A DNA stretch of 64,000 nucleotides from Streptomyces sp. MUM 203J (lineage in GTDB: Bacteria; Actinomycetota; Actinomycetes; Streptomycetales; Streptomycetaceae). Below, piece after piece: positions 20,437-28,861 of the stretch. How positions within the stretch are numbered: the first letter of the stretch is position 1; each line of letters starts with the position of its first letter. The stretch spans positions 186,001 to 250,000 of the forward strand of contig NZ_JADWYO010000001.1 of assembly GCF_022414595.1 (NCBI RefSeq), given 5' to 3'. The notes beneath the pieces were generated by a model. That model did not search any database. It had not been told where the DNA came from and saw only the letters and a list, made by a program, of their open reading frames with translations. A program made the translations under genes and the position numbers.

Positions 20437-20461
20437 GGACGAGGGTTTCTATCCCTCGTCC
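20437..20461 (-). terminator. Hairpin between lysA and hom
   Basis: Perfect 9-bp inverted repeat GGACGAGGG (20437-20445) / CCCTCGTCC (20453-20461) with a 7-nt loop, inside the 107-bp gap between the lysA stop and the hom start. It could terminate lysA transcripts or act in the hom leader. No T run follows on the minus strand, so the function is uncertain. Confidence 0.5.
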
Positions 20462-20483
20462 GAATCCTGAGACCGATATTTCA

Positions 20484-21875
20484 TCATCCGACGTCGAGAC
20501 GCAGAAGATCCTCTTCCGTCTCGCGCCGGACGATCACCCGCGCCTCGCCGTTCCGGACGGCGACGACAGGCGGGCGAAGAGCGTGGTTGTAGTTGCTGGC
20601 CATGGAGCGGCAGTAGGCGCCGGTGGCCGGAACGGCGAGCAGATCACCCGGTGCGACATCGGCCGGCAGAAAGGCGTCCTTCACGACGATGTCGCCACTC
20701 TCACAGTGCTTGCCCACGACACGGCTGAGCATGGGCGCGGCGTCGGAGGTGCGGGAGGCGAGGCTGACGCTGTACTCGGCGTCGTACAGGGCGGTGCGGA
20801 TGTTGTCCGACATGCCTCCGTCGACGGAGACGTACGTCCGCAGCCCCTCCAGCGCCTTGACGGTGCCGACCTCGTACAGCGTGAAGGCGGTCGGCCCGAC
20901 GATGGCCCGCCCCGGCTCCACGGAGATCCTGGGAGTGGCGAGCCCGGCGGACTCGCACTCGCGCGAGACGATCTCGTGCAGCGCCTTGGCGATCTCGTGC
21001 GGCTCGCGCGGGTCGTCGTCCGAGGTGTACGCGATGCCGAGCCCGCCCCCGAGGTCGATCTCGGGCAGCTCGACGCCGTGCTCGTCCCGCACCTCGGCCA
21101 GCAGGGAGACGACCCGGCGGGCGGCGACCTCGAACCCGGCCATGTCGAAGATCTGCGAGCCGATGTGCGAGTGGATCCCGACCAGTTCGAGGGAGTCCAG
21201 CCGCAGGGCCCGGCGCACGGCCTCGGCGGCCTGTCCGCCGGCGAGGGCGATACCGAACTTCTGGTCCTCGTGGGCGGTGGCGATGAACTCGTGCGTGTGG
21301 GCCTCGACTCCGACGGTCACACGGATCTGGACCCGCTGGCGCACACCGAGGGACTGGGCGATGTGCGCGACCCGCACGATCTCCTGGAAGGAGTCCAGCA
21401 CGATGCGTCCGACACCGGCCTCGACGGCCCGCCGGATCTCCTCGCCGCTCTTGTTGTTGCCGTGGAAGGCGATGCGCTCGGCGGGCATTCCGGCGGAGAG
21501 GGCGGTGGCGAGTTCGCCGCCGGAACACACGTCGAGATTGAGCCCTTCCTCTCCGAGCCACCGCACAACGGCCCGTGAGAGAAAGGCCTTTCCGGCATAG
21601 AACACATCCGCGTCCTTGCCGAAGGCCTCGGCCCAGGAACGGCAGCGGGCGCGGAAGTCGTCCTCGTCGAGGATGTACGCGGGGGTCCCGAAGCGTTCGG
21701 CGAGCTCGGTGACGGGGAGGCCGCCCACGGAGACGACCCCGTCGTCCTCCCGGCGGACGGTCCGGGCCCACACCTTCTCGTCGAGGCGGTTGAGGTCGGC
21801 GGGCGGCGGGGAGTAGTGGCCCTCGGGGAGGACGTCGGCGTGACGGGGCCCGGCGGGGTGGGCGGAACGGCTCAT
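20484..21875 (-). CDS. lysA: Diaminopimelate decarboxylase
   Basis: PLP-dependent last step of lysine synthesis, with the fold III alanine-racemase-type barrel. It has 463 residues. The PLP lysine is in [14 protein letters not shown] (about 90-103). Other landmarks are the phosphate/substrate loops [12 protein letters not shown] and [11 protein letters not shown], the dimer-contributed active site [10 protein letters not shown], and the late CESGD motif with its conserved Cys. It starts at ATG 21873-21875, 13 bp after the nrtL-like gene, so the two are likely co-transcribed. Confidence 0.95.
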   Translation of the reverse strand: MSRSAHPAGPRHADVLPEGHYSPPPADLNRLDEKVWARTVRREDDGVVSVGGLPVTELAERFGTPAYILDEDDFRARCRSWAEAFGKDADVFYAGKAFLSRAVVRWLGEEGLNLDVCSGGELATALSAGMPAERIAFHGNNKSGEEIRRAVEAGVGRIVLDSFQEIVRVAHIAQSLGVRQRVQIRVTVGVEAHTHEFIATAHEDQKFGIALAGGQAAEAVRRALRLDSLELVGIHSHIGSQIFDMAGFEVAARRVVSLLAEVRDEHGVELPEIDLGGGLGIAYTSDDDPREPHEIAKALHEIVSRECESAGLATPRISVEPGRAIVGPTAFTLYEVGTVKALEGLRTYVSVDGGMSDNIRTALYDAEYSVSLASRTSDAAPMLSRVVGKHCESGDIVVKDAFLPADVAPGDLLAVPATGAYCRSMASNYNHALRPPVVAVRNGEARVIVRRETEEDLLRLDVG

Positions 21876-21888
21876 GTCGGTGGCTCTC

Positions 21889-22878
21889 TCAGAGATGTAC
21901 GGGTGCGCTGATGCCGAGCAGGGTCAGGCCGCCGGCCAGCACCGTCCCGGCGGCTTCGGCGAGCGCGAGCCGGGAGCGGTGGGCGGCCGAGGGTTTCTGG
22001 TCCCCGAGGGGCAGCACGGTGTGCTGGAACCCGAGGAGGGCGTCGGCCAGGACCTCCAGGTGCCGGGCGAGCCGGTCGGGCGCGCGGTGCCGGGCGGCGG
22101 CGAGCAGAACGAGCGGGTGGTCGCGGAGGGCGGCGATCAGCCGGGGGGCGTCGGCGGGCACCTCGTACACGGGGTGGACGCCCAGCCCGGCGGCGTTGCG
22201 AAGCAGTGCGCGGGCCCGGGAGTGCGCGTACTGGACGGTGAAGAGCCCGTTGTCGCCCTCGGCCTGCCGCAGCAGGGACCCCGGCTCGGGCACCCGGTCA
22301 TGAGCGGCGGGCCGCAGGCAGGCCCAGCGGGCGGCGTCGGCCCCGAGGCGGGCGGCGACGTCGTAATGCGGAGCCCGTACGGACAGCCGCTCCCCCGCAC
22401 CGGAGAACCGGACGCTCCCCCCCTGCCGCTCGACGAGCCGGGCGACGGCCTCCCCGACCACCCGGGCCCGGACCTCACGCTCGTCGAGGGCCAGCTCGAC
22501 GTCGACGCCCCGCAGTCCCTCCCCGGCCCCGTAGCCCGGCCCCTCCCGCAGCACCCGCTCGACGAGACCCCGATCGGCCCGGGCACGGGTGTCGGCGCTC
22601 AGGGTGAGGTTCAGGAACCCGGGCCCGGTGATGTCGACACGGGCGATGCCGGGCGCGTCCAGCAGCCGCGCCCGCAGGATCTCCGCGACCTCCCGGGGCG
22701 GCAGGGCGACGGACCCGGCCAGCTGGAGGGCGGCGTTGGTGGCCCAGTCCCCGCGCCCGCCCGCCCGGGGCCGTTCGACGAGGACCCGCGGGGGCAGGGC
22801 CACGTCCTGCAGGGCACCGTCACCGACCGCGCGGCGCACGGCGTGCAGCACGGTGTGGGAGAGCTCTGCGGGGGTCAC
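21889..22878 (-). CDS. nrtL: ArgS-related anticodon-binding protein (NrtL-like)
   Basis: 329-residue protein resembling fragments of arginyl-tRNA synthetase: an N-terminal arginyl-synthetase additional-domain-like part (about 30-120) and a C-terminal DALR anticodon-binding helical domain ([16 protein letters not shown] through [17 protein letters not shown]). The HIGH/KMSKS catalytic domain is missing, so it cannot charge tRNA by the usual mechanism. It begins at GTG 22876-22878. The same gene is found next to lysA in many Streptomyces. Its role is unknown; tRNA-Arg binding or a regulatory function is only a suggestion. The family name is recalled, not searched. Confidence 0.8.
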   Translation of the reverse strand: MTPAELSHTVLHAVRRAVGDGALQDVALPPRVLVERPRAGGRGDWATNAALQLAGSVALPPREVAEILRARLLDAPGIARVDITGPGFLNLTLSADTRARADRGLVERVLREGPGYGAGEGLRGVDVELALDEREVRARVVGEAVARLVERQGGSVRFSGAGERLSVRAPHYDVAARLGADAARWACLRPAAHDRVPEPGSLLRQAEGDNGLFTVQYAHSRARALLRNAAGLGVHPVYEVPADAPRLIAALRDHPLVLLAAARHRAPDRLARHLEVLADALLGFQHTVLPLGDQKPSAAHRSRLALAEAAGTVLAGGLTLLGISAPVHL

Positions 22879-22947
22879 GGGACAAGCCTAGGCGAGAAGG
22901 GGGTACCCGGGGCGAACCGGTTTCGCCATGCGGGCAGGGGGCGGGGG

Positions 22948-23370
22948 CTACACCCGCGGCGTCCCGGCCCGGCACCCGTCCTTGGGCGGACGCGGAGGCG
23001 GAGGCAGCAGCCCCCGCACGACACGGACGAGATCGGCGGGCTCGAAGGGCTTGGCGAGGAAGGCGTCCACTCCGGCGTCGAGCCCGCTCTCCACCTCGTC
23101 CCGGCCGCAGGCACTGACGATCACCACGGGCAGATGCCGCGTCCGCGTGTCCCCCCGCAGCCGCGCAGCCGTCCGGAGCCCGTCCAGCCGGGGCATGACC
23201 ACATCGAGCGTCACCACGTCGGGGCGCACGCGATGGATCACTTCAAGACACTCGGCACCGTCAGCCGCGGTCACCACCTCGAAGCCCTCCAGTTCGAGGT
23301 TGACCCTGATCAACTGCCGGATGACCCGGTTGTCGTCCACAACCAGCACCCGCCCGGACGCGCCTGACAC
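22948..23370 (-). CDS. Single-domain response regulator
   Basis: CheY-like receiver domain without an output domain. I choose GTG 23368-23370 (VSGASGRVLVVDDN), giving 140 residues; a longer frame to 23448 adds only non-domain residues. Receiver landmarks are the acidic pair in VVDDN, the phosphorylated Asp in VTLDVVMPRLDG, Ser in place of the usual Thr in VVIVSACG, and the Lys in AKPFEP. No histidine kinase lies beside it. The start is uncertain because no good ribosome site precedes it. Confidence 0.85.
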   Translation of the reverse strand: MSGASGRVLVVDDNRVIRQLIRVNLELEGFEVVTAADGAECLEVIHRVRPDVVTLDVVMPRLDGLRTAARLRGDTRTRHLPVVIVSACGRDEVESGLDAGVDAFLAKPFEPADLVRVVRGLLPPPPRPPKDGCRAGTPRV

Positions 23371-23531
23371 AACTAGAGAGTAGGACCCCGCGCTCCCCCG
23401 CGTCCGGGTTTTCGCCACTTCCACCCCCGGCGAGCGACCCCACGCCACCTCACCCCCGGAAATACCTGTTCACAGGCACCCTCCGGGAGCTGGTAGTGTT
23501 CTTCCCGTCGCCGCGAGACACCGGCGGCAAC

Positions 23532-23603
23532 GCCCCCGTAGCTCAGGGGATAGAGCAACGGCCTCCGGAGCCGTGTGCGCAGGTTCGAATCCTGCCGGGG
23601 GCA
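23532..23603 (+). tRNA. tRNA-Arg (anticodon CCG)
   Basis: Complete cloverleaf. The acceptor stem is GCCCCCG (23532-23538) with CGGGGGC (23596-23602) and discriminator A. The D-arm is GCTCAGGGGATAGAGC, the anticodon stem ACGGC/GCCGT with loop CTCCGGA (anticodon CCG, reads CGG), and the T-arm CAGGTTCGAATCCTG. CCA is not encoded. This is the attachment gene of the downstream island: the segment from 23558 on is duplicated at 46699. Confidence 0.96.
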
Positions 23604-23605
23604 CT
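23558..23605 (+). repeat. attL-type direct repeat, inside tRNA-Arg
   Basis: 48 bp identical to 46699-46746. It begins ACGGCCTCCGGAGCC and ends GGGGGCACT, thus covering the anticodon arm, variable region, T-arm and acceptor 3' strand plus two flanking bases. The base before differs (A here, G at the other copy), as does the base after (T here, C there), fixing the limits. Confidence 0.93.
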
Positions 23606-23610
23606 TCCGG

Positions 23611-23652
23611 AAAGAGGGCCTGACCAGCGGAAACGCTGGTCAGGCCCTCTTT
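23611..23652 (+). terminator. Terminator downstream of tRNA-Arg, inside the island end
   Basis: A perfect 19-bp stem: AAAGAGGGCCTGACCAGCG (23611-23629), loop GAAA, and its complement at 23634-23652, followed by a further T. It starts 8 bp after the tRNA. Because it lies inside the 48-bp repeat boundary it belongs to the island, and so replaces the original tRNA terminator, which now lies beyond the right end (46796-46834). Confidence 0.88.
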
Positions 23653-24027
23653 TGCTTGAGGCGAAACAGCAACGGCCCCGCTTGCCGTTACTTCTCCTAC
23701 CGGCACCGCCCCGACCTGGGCTTTTACCGCACCGCACGCGCGGTGTCCCGTATGTCCGATCCCGCGAAATCGGCGCCACGGGACATGCGCGGGACGAAAG
23801 CGCCTCAGGGAAGACAGACGCCCCTCTCCTACACCCCGTGACCTGCACGTTTTCCAGCCGGCACAGGTAAAACACATACGGAGCGGGGCCGTTGCACTTC
23901 GTGCTCCCGCCTCTCTGGCCTGGTCCTTCGCCTCGACAGGGCGCGGGCTTCCCAGGGGCGCTGGGACGCACTCAGGACACGAGATCCACGTGAGCTGCTG
24001 GGTTCACCACGAGGAGTTGACGTCCCC
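23653..24027. other. Non-coding island end with possible integrase arm sites
   Basis: No gene supported. It holds the 19-mer CACGGGACATGCGCGGGAC at 23777-23795, repeated exactly at 46622-46640 near the other end of the island, and a related inverted word GTGTCCCGTATGTCC near 23742-23756. The GGGACAT-like words near both ends fit integrase arm-binding sites, though this is inference. Open frames here read antisense through the tRNA and are not genes. Confidence 0.5.
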
Positions 24028-25059
24028 TCAGTTGCATTCGTCCAGAAGCGCGTCGATGCGCCCGTTGGCGAGGGCCTGGCGACCGTAGAGGCACTTCGCG
24101 TACCAGGTCATGAGGACCTTGACGCTGTTGCCCGCCCGTTCGGCGACCTCGGTGGGATCGACGCCGGTGTTCAACCAGGTGGACAGGGCCGAGTGCCGCG
24201 GGGCGTCCGGCGTAGTACATCCCGGCGAAGAGGCCGGCCAGCCTCCGCCCCCGCGCCCGCGCCCGCTCGTAGCCTCCGACGTAGGAGACCGCGCAGAGCA
24301 GGTTCCACGCCTGCGCGGGGTTGACGACCACCCGGGGGTCGACCTGCTGGACGGTCTCGGTGATGCGCCAGCTGACATGGGCCAGGGGATCGGTGCGGAG
24401 TCGGCCCAGCTCGATCGCATACGGCACCGAGTTCACGAGCGTCGTGCGCTTGCGCCGCTGTGTTTCGACAGCCGCGATCGTGCCGTCATGCTTCAGCCGG
24501 AGAGCCTGTAGCACGCCGCGCATCACGACCGGGTCCAACAAGTCGTCCAGGGGGCGTGAAGCCCTGGCGACCCAGTCCAGAGCGAGCCGCACCTCTGCGG
24601 GCGCGATGCGCGCGTCGGGCCGGGGCATCACGAACGCCCAGTTCCGCAACGCCCGCCGCAACAGTTCGTCATCCGGCCGCCCTCGCGTCCTTCGGAGCAT
24701 CGCCATGGTCATGGAGCAGAGAGCGTCGTTGGTCTCGTTCCGGGTCTTCGCGGAAACCTGCTCCAGCGCACCTCCAGGTATTCGAGCGCGAAGGCGTACC
24801 AGCTGATGCGGGTCGCACCACGCCCCTTCGCCACCCGGCCGAAGTCGTCAGCGGCGGCTTCCCTGATGGCCCGGACCAACGAGGCCCCGAGCTCGTCGGC
24901 CAGCGCCCTGACATCCGCCCCGTCGTCGGCCGTCAGCCCCCACCGGGGCTTCACCGCCCTGGCCCCATGTCGCCGGGGTGTACCTCGTACCTGGCCTGCT
25001 GAACTCCGCATGGCGTCCACCGCCTCTCTCCAGGTCAACGCGCCGCCTGCGGCAGCCAT
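24028..25059 (-). pseudogene. Tyrosine recombinase (island integrase), inactivated
   Basis: Three colinear pieces of one integrase in two frames. The N-terminal piece runs to ...ISWYAFALEYLEVRW (near 24767). After an apparent 1-nt loss the frame continues VSAKTRNETNDALCSMTMAMLRR... through VDPRVVVNPAQAWNLL to GLFAGMYYAG (near 24220). It then jumps directly to PRHSALSTWLNTGVDPTEVAERAGNSVKVLMTWYAKCLYG, the C-terminal part of the catalytic domain, in another frame, ending at 24028. In intact relatives some 120-130 residues, including the first catalytic Arg region, lie between MYYAG and RHSALS. The catalytic core is therefore lost and the start is uncertain (25011 or 25059). A deletion between short GC-rich repeats is plausible. 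Confidence 0.85.
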
Positions 25060-25113
25060 GCCGACCGGAAAGAAATCCTGACCCCTGGGAGGATGGAAGG
25101 TAGGATAGATAGC

Positions 25114-25377
25114 ATGAGCGAGCCCACCGGCAAGTACTCGATCACCATGCCGCGCGACATCGCCGAGGCCGCCAAGGCCCGCAGCGGCCCCTCCGGCCTG
25201 TCCGCCTACGTGGCCGCGGCCGTCGCCCGCCAGATCGAACGCGACAACCTCAACGAACTCATCACGGTCGCCGAAGCCGAGCACGGTCCTGTCACGGACG
25301 AAGAGATCCAGGCCCTGCGTGACCAGCTCGCCCAGGCCCGTCGCGAGCAAACGGAGCACGGAGCGGACGCCGCGTGA
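25114..25377 (+). CDS. Ribbon-helix-helix-type antitoxin (VapB-like)
   Basis: 87-residue protein starting at ATG 25114 (MSEPTGKYSITMPRDIAEAA), with a purine-rich GGAAGG site upstream. The N-terminal YSITMPRDIAEAAKARSG strand-helix and the following SGLSAYVAAAVARQIERD helix fit a DNA-binding RHH domain. The acidic, helical C-terminus (VTDEEIQALRDQLAQARRE) would wrap the toxin. Its stop overlaps the toxin start by 4 bp (GTGA), as usual for toxin-antitoxin pairs. It probably autoregulates its own promoter. Confidence 0.8.
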   Translation: MSEPTGKYSITMPRDIAEAAKARSGPSGLSAYVAAAVARQIERDNLNELITVAEAEHGPVTDEEIQALRDQLAQARREQTEHGADAA

Positions 25378-25787
25378 CCCGCTCCCCCGCGGTCCCCGGC
25401 GGCACACTCGTCCTCGACAGCGAAGGACTGGCCAAGGCCGTCCGGCGCGACCGCACGGTCACCGCCTGGCTCACCCTGGCACGCGCCGACGACCTCCGCG
25501 TGATCACCTCTGCGACCACCCTCGTCGAAGTCATCCACCCCCGCATCAACCGCCCGGCCCTGGAATGGACACTCTCCCGGCTCATCGTGGAGCCGATCAC
25601 CGAACCGATCGCCCGCCACGCCGCCGCCCTCCTCGCCGATACCGGCCTGCACGGCCACAAGTACGCCATCGACGCCATACTCGCCGCCACCGCCCTTGCC
25701 GCACCCGGGCCGGCCACGATCCTCACATCCGACCCCGAGGACCTCACCGCCCTGTGCGGCGGACGCACGACCGTGATCAAGATCTGA
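25374..25787 (+). CDS. PIN-domain ribonuclease toxin (VapC-like)
   Basis: 137 residues, GTG start overlapping the antitoxin stop. The acidic PIN-domain residues are in place: Asp15 (TLVLDSEGL), Glu52 (TLVEVIHP), Asp100 (YAIDAILAA) and Asp120 (ILTSDPEDL). They would hold Mg2+ for RNA cleavage; VapC toxins cut tRNA or rRNA. The module lies between the dead integrase and the defence operon, where it could stabilise the island by addiction. That role is inferred. Confidence 0.85.
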   Translation: MTRSPAVPGGTLVLDSEGLAKAVRRDRTVTAWLTLARADDLRVITSATTLVEVIHPRINRPALEWTLSRLIVEPITEPIARHAAALLADTGLHGHKYAIDAILAATALAAPGPATILTSDPEDLTALCGGRTTVIKI

Positions 25788-25834
25788 CAGTGGCCTGCAG
25801 CTCGGAACACGCTCGTGAGTTCCAGGCAGCCGTG

Positions 25835-26638
25835 TCAGCCCCTGCCCCCGGCCCCCAACCATGAATCGAAGGCCATCAGCTGCTCGCCCATGGCCCCGAG
25901 CGAGTATGGCGAGGACTCGTACTGCACCGACAGATTCACCTCGTACAGCTTGTACACCGCCGGGGCAGTCTCCCCTGCCATGGACGCCTCCTTCAGGGCG
26001 CGTGCCACCCTTTCGAGGTCCGCCGCGCGGAGACCATCCGTGACCTCCGGCCACACGGCCTCCGCGAGGTGATCGCAAAGCTCCATCAGGAAGCGTCCCG
26101 CACGCGCAGCACGCTCGGAAATCGCCTCTTGCCTCGCCTCATCCATGTGGTCTGAAAGATGGTTGTTGCGCGCTTCCTCGCTGTCCCATGAGCCGTCGTC
26201 GTAGATCCGTTTCCAGATGCCCTCAGCCCGATCCAGCGCCGTCTGGAACTCTGTGTCGAGTACCTCTTGCGTGAGTGTCGGATGCGATGCCTCGACGTCC
26301 TTCAGGCCGGCAATGAGGGCCTCGACGGACACGGTGGGGAGAGAACCCCCATCGCGTACCGCCGTCAACAAAGCGACCGTGTCGACAGCCCGCCGAACCT
26401 GTTCACTGTCGATCAAACCCCACAGCTCATAAGCACATCGCTCTACAGCCTGATAGTTGTGATCGGCGATCTCGACGTCGAGTTCCCCTGAGAGGTTGAG
26501 GAGCGCCTCGCACACGCTTTCAACCTCGTCCATGGCGTTCTCGATCTCTTCGTCGACCTTCTCGGCGACTCGCAACGCCTCTTGGGCCTCCGCGGCCTCC
26601 CGTTCCAGCCGGGCCACGCGGTCCGCGAGTTCGCCCAT
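25835..26638 (-). CDS. Unknown coiled-coil protein, last gene of the kinase-AIPR-helicase run
   Basis: 267 residues, no family recognised. The N-terminus (about 1-45) is a strong heptad-type coiled coil (LADRVARLEREAAEAQEALRVAEKVDEE). The rest is acidic and mostly helical with no signal peptide or membrane segment. The final part YKLYEVNLSVQYESSPYSLG may form strands. The start ATG has AGGAGGAG directly upstream. It lies 66 bp after the helicase on the same strand, so it may be a partner or regulator of that system. It converges on the PIN toxin with 47 bp between stops. Confidence 0.7.
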   Translation of the reverse strand: MGELADRVARLEREAAEAQEALRVAEKVDEEIENAMDEVESVCEALLNLSGELDVEIADHNYQAVERCAYELWGLIDSEQVRRAVDTVALLTAVRDGGSLPTVSVEALIAGLKDVEASHPTLTQEVLDTEFQTALDRAEGIWKRIYDDGSWDSEEARNNHLSDHMDEARQEAISERAARAGRFLMELCDHLAEAVWPEVTDGLRAADLERVARALKEASMAGETAPAVYKLYEVNLSVQYESSPYSLGAMGEQLMAFDSWLGAGGRG

Positions 26639-26704
26639 CTCTCCTCCTCATGTCGTCCTGATTCTGTGTACGGCCGCTACGTGGCCGGACCGGTCCGCTG
26701 CAGC

Positions 26705-28837
26705 TCACACCCCTTCCACAAGCAGGAAAGGGCTGGGGTCCCCCGACCAGGACACGTACAGGCCGTCGCGGGCCCGGGTGCAGGCGACGAACAGCAGGCA
26801 GCGTTCGGCCAGCAGGTCCGCTTCGTGCTGGAGACGGTCGACGTCCACGGGCGTCAGCGCCTTGGGGTGGGGCACGGCGCCGTCGCGGACACCGACCACC
26901 GCGACGCACCGGTACTCCAGGCCCTTGAAGGAGTGCATGGTGCCGACGTTCACGGCGTCGGCGGCTGACGGTCGGTCCGCCCGCAGCCGCTGAGCGGGGA
27001 TGCCTGCCGCGGTGAGGTGTTCCGTCACCTGGTCGCAGATCCGGTTGAAGCGGGCGCTCACGCCGATGTCACCGGGCGCGACGCCGTCGTCCAGCCAGCC
27101 GCGCACGCGCGCGACGAGCGCCGTCAGCTCCGCCTCCGCGGAACCCGCCCCGTGGGTCTCGGGGCCGCTCCCGCGCAGGGCCGAACGGTAGCCGAGCAGG
27201 GTTTCGTGGCGGGCGTCGTCCTCCAGTTCCGCGAAGGGGCGGCCGACGAGCAGCGCGGTGGACCAGCTGAGGATCTCGTGCGTGGAGCGGTAGTTCCTGC
27301 GCATCTTCGTCGACCGCCCCGCCACCTTGATCCCAACTGCCTTCAGGGAGACCCTGCTGTCGTAGATCCTCTGGTGCGGATCGCCCGCGATGAACAGGTC
27401 GTCCGGGCGGACCGGGACGGCGGCGCGCAGAAGACGCCACTGAGCGGGATGCAGGTCCTGGGCCTCGTCGACGACGACGTGCCGGTAGCGCGGCCCGGTC
27501 CGCTCCAGCAGGTCCGCGGCCTCCGCACAGGTGCCGAGGTAGGTCCGCAGACCGTCGGAGGCCAGCCGGGCGGTGAACTCCTCGATGGCGCCCCACACCG
27601 GCGGCCGGGCTGCGGCGGGCAACGCGCTGCCGCGCCCCCTGCGCTCGGCGGCCTCGTACTCCTCGTACGTCCGCAGGTTCTGGGCGAGGACCACGTGCTT
27701 GTACTCCTGGGCGAGGAACTGCGGGCTTCCGGTGCAGCCCGTGGCCCGGGCGGCCCGTCCCCAGCGGGCCTGCTCCTCGTCGGCGCGCAGCGGCTGGCGG
27801 GAGGTGGACAGCACCCGCCCGGCGAAGGCGTCCACGGTCATGACGTCCACCCGGTCCCGGAGCGCCGGGTCGTCGACGAGTTCGGCGAGGCCCGAGCGCA
27901 GGGCGGCCACCAAGGTGTTCGTGTAGGTGGTGAGCAGGATCCGGTCGCCGTCGCGGACGTGGCCGAGCAGGTGCCGTACGCGGTGCAGGGCGACGACCGT
28001 CTTGCCCGTGCCGGGGCCTCCGGTGACCTGGGCCGGGCCGGAGTACGACGCCCGGTAGGCCACCTTGTGCTGGGACGGATGGAGGAAGACCCGCCAGGCG
28101 GCGAAGGGCTTGTCGAGGATCTCGCGGAGCTCGTCCGACCCGGTGACCAGCGCGATGCGCGTGCGCGTGTGCCGGATGGCCGCCTCGTAGTCGGCCGTGT
28201 TCACGGGCCCCGCACTGTCCGCGGCGGCCAGGTGGACGGCGACCACGTCCCGCCACACCTCCTCCACCGTGAAGCCGGCGGCGAGGTATTCGAGCACCTC
28301 ACGCTGGTCCTGGGGGAAGTACGGCGCGAACGCCTCCAGCTGCTCCACGCTGGTCAGGACCCGGGCTTGGTGCAGGGTCGTCCCGTCGACGCCGAGGGCG
28401 GCCAGATCGCCGTCCGAGAACGCGGCGAAGAGCCGCCGCTCGGGAGCGGGGGCGGTCCGCTCGTACGCCGGGGTGAGCTCCTCCAGGACGGCGATGTCGC
28501 GGATCTCCACGGCTCGGGTGACCGTGTTGATGGTCGCCTTCTGCTTGACCGCCCACGCGTTGGCCTCGTCGTGCGGCAGCACCCGCAGAAGGACGTAGGT
28601 GTCCCCGCTGTCGGGCGCCAGCACGACTCCTCGGGTGCCGCGGTCGATCCTGATGGTCCGGATGTGCGGGTCCCGGGCGTTCTTGAGTGACTCCAGCTTC
28701 AGGCCGGGGTCCTTGAAGAGCTGGTTCAGGCTGAGCCGTTCGAACTTCTCCCAGGCGTCGAAGACCCCCTTGCGGACCGCGCCCTGGAGCTTGGGGAGCT
28801 GGGCGCAGAAGGCGATGTCGAAGGCGAGGCGGGGCAT
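26705..28837 (-). CDS. UvrD-type superfamily 1 helicase with RelE-like N-terminal domain
   Basis: 710 residues. The N-terminus (about 1-115) resembles RelE/ParE-fold proteins (LKNARDPHIRTIRIDRGTRGVVL, TYVLLRVLPHDEANAWA). The SF1 helicase core follows: Walker A GGPGTGKT at 273-280, Walker B VVVDEAQD near 454-461, motif III AGDPHQRIYD, motif IV RRNYRSTHEIL, motif V GTMHSFKGLEYRCVAV and motif VI VACTRARDGLYVSW. It starts 24 bp after the AIPR stop, so the two are probably translated from one mRNA. Helicases of this architecture occur near nuclease or toxin genes. A DNA-unwinding role next to a nuclease is likely, substrate unknown. Confidence 0.85.
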   Translation of the reverse strand: MPRLAFDIAFCAQLPKLQGAVRKGVFDAWEKFERLSLNQLFKDPGLKLESLKNARDPHIRTIRIDRGTRGVVLAPDSGDTYVLLRVLPHDEANAWAVKQKATINTVTRAVEIRDIAVLEELTPAYERTAPAPERRLFAAFSDGDLAALGVDGTTLHQARVLTSVEQLEAFAPYFPQDQREVLEYLAAGFTVEEVWRDVVAVHLAAADSAGPVNTADYEAAIRHTRTRIALVTGSDELREILDKPFAAWRVFLHPSQHKVAYRASYSGPAQVTGGPGTGKTVVALHRVRHLLGHVRDGDRILLTTYTNTLVAALRSGLAELVDDPALRDRVDVMTVDAFAGRVLSTSRQPLRADEEQARWGRAARATGCTGSPQFLAQEYKHVVLAQNLRTYEEYEAAERRGRGSALPAAARPPVWGAIEEFTARLASDGLRTYLGTCAEAADLLERTGPRYRHVVVDEAQDLHPAQWRLLRAAVPVRPDDLFIAGDPHQRIYDSRVSLKAVGIKVAGRSTKMRRNYRSTHEILSWSTALLVGRPFAELEDDARHETLLGYRSALRGSGPETHGAGSAEAELTALVARVRGWLDDGVAPGDIGVSARFNRICDQVTEHLTAAGIPAQRLRADRPSAADAVNVGTMHSFKGLEYRCVAVVGVRDGAVPHPKALTPVDVDRLQHEADLLAERCLLFVACTRARDGLYVSWSGDPSPFLLVEGV

Positions 28838-28861
28838 GGCGGAGCGTCTCTCCCGGTGGTT

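Noticed and set aside
23470..23877. Minus-strand frame encoding a PPAGFEPAHTAPE-type sequence over the tRNA, and a similar one (PRQDSNLRTRLRRPSAF) at 46184-46768
   Set aside because: These are antisense translations of tRNA genes or fragments, a well-known source of false proteins.
24709..25407. Minus-strand frame extending upstream of the integrase remnant over the antitoxin
   Set aside because: Only the part up to about 25059 reads like integrase; the extension is antisense to the antitoxin gene.
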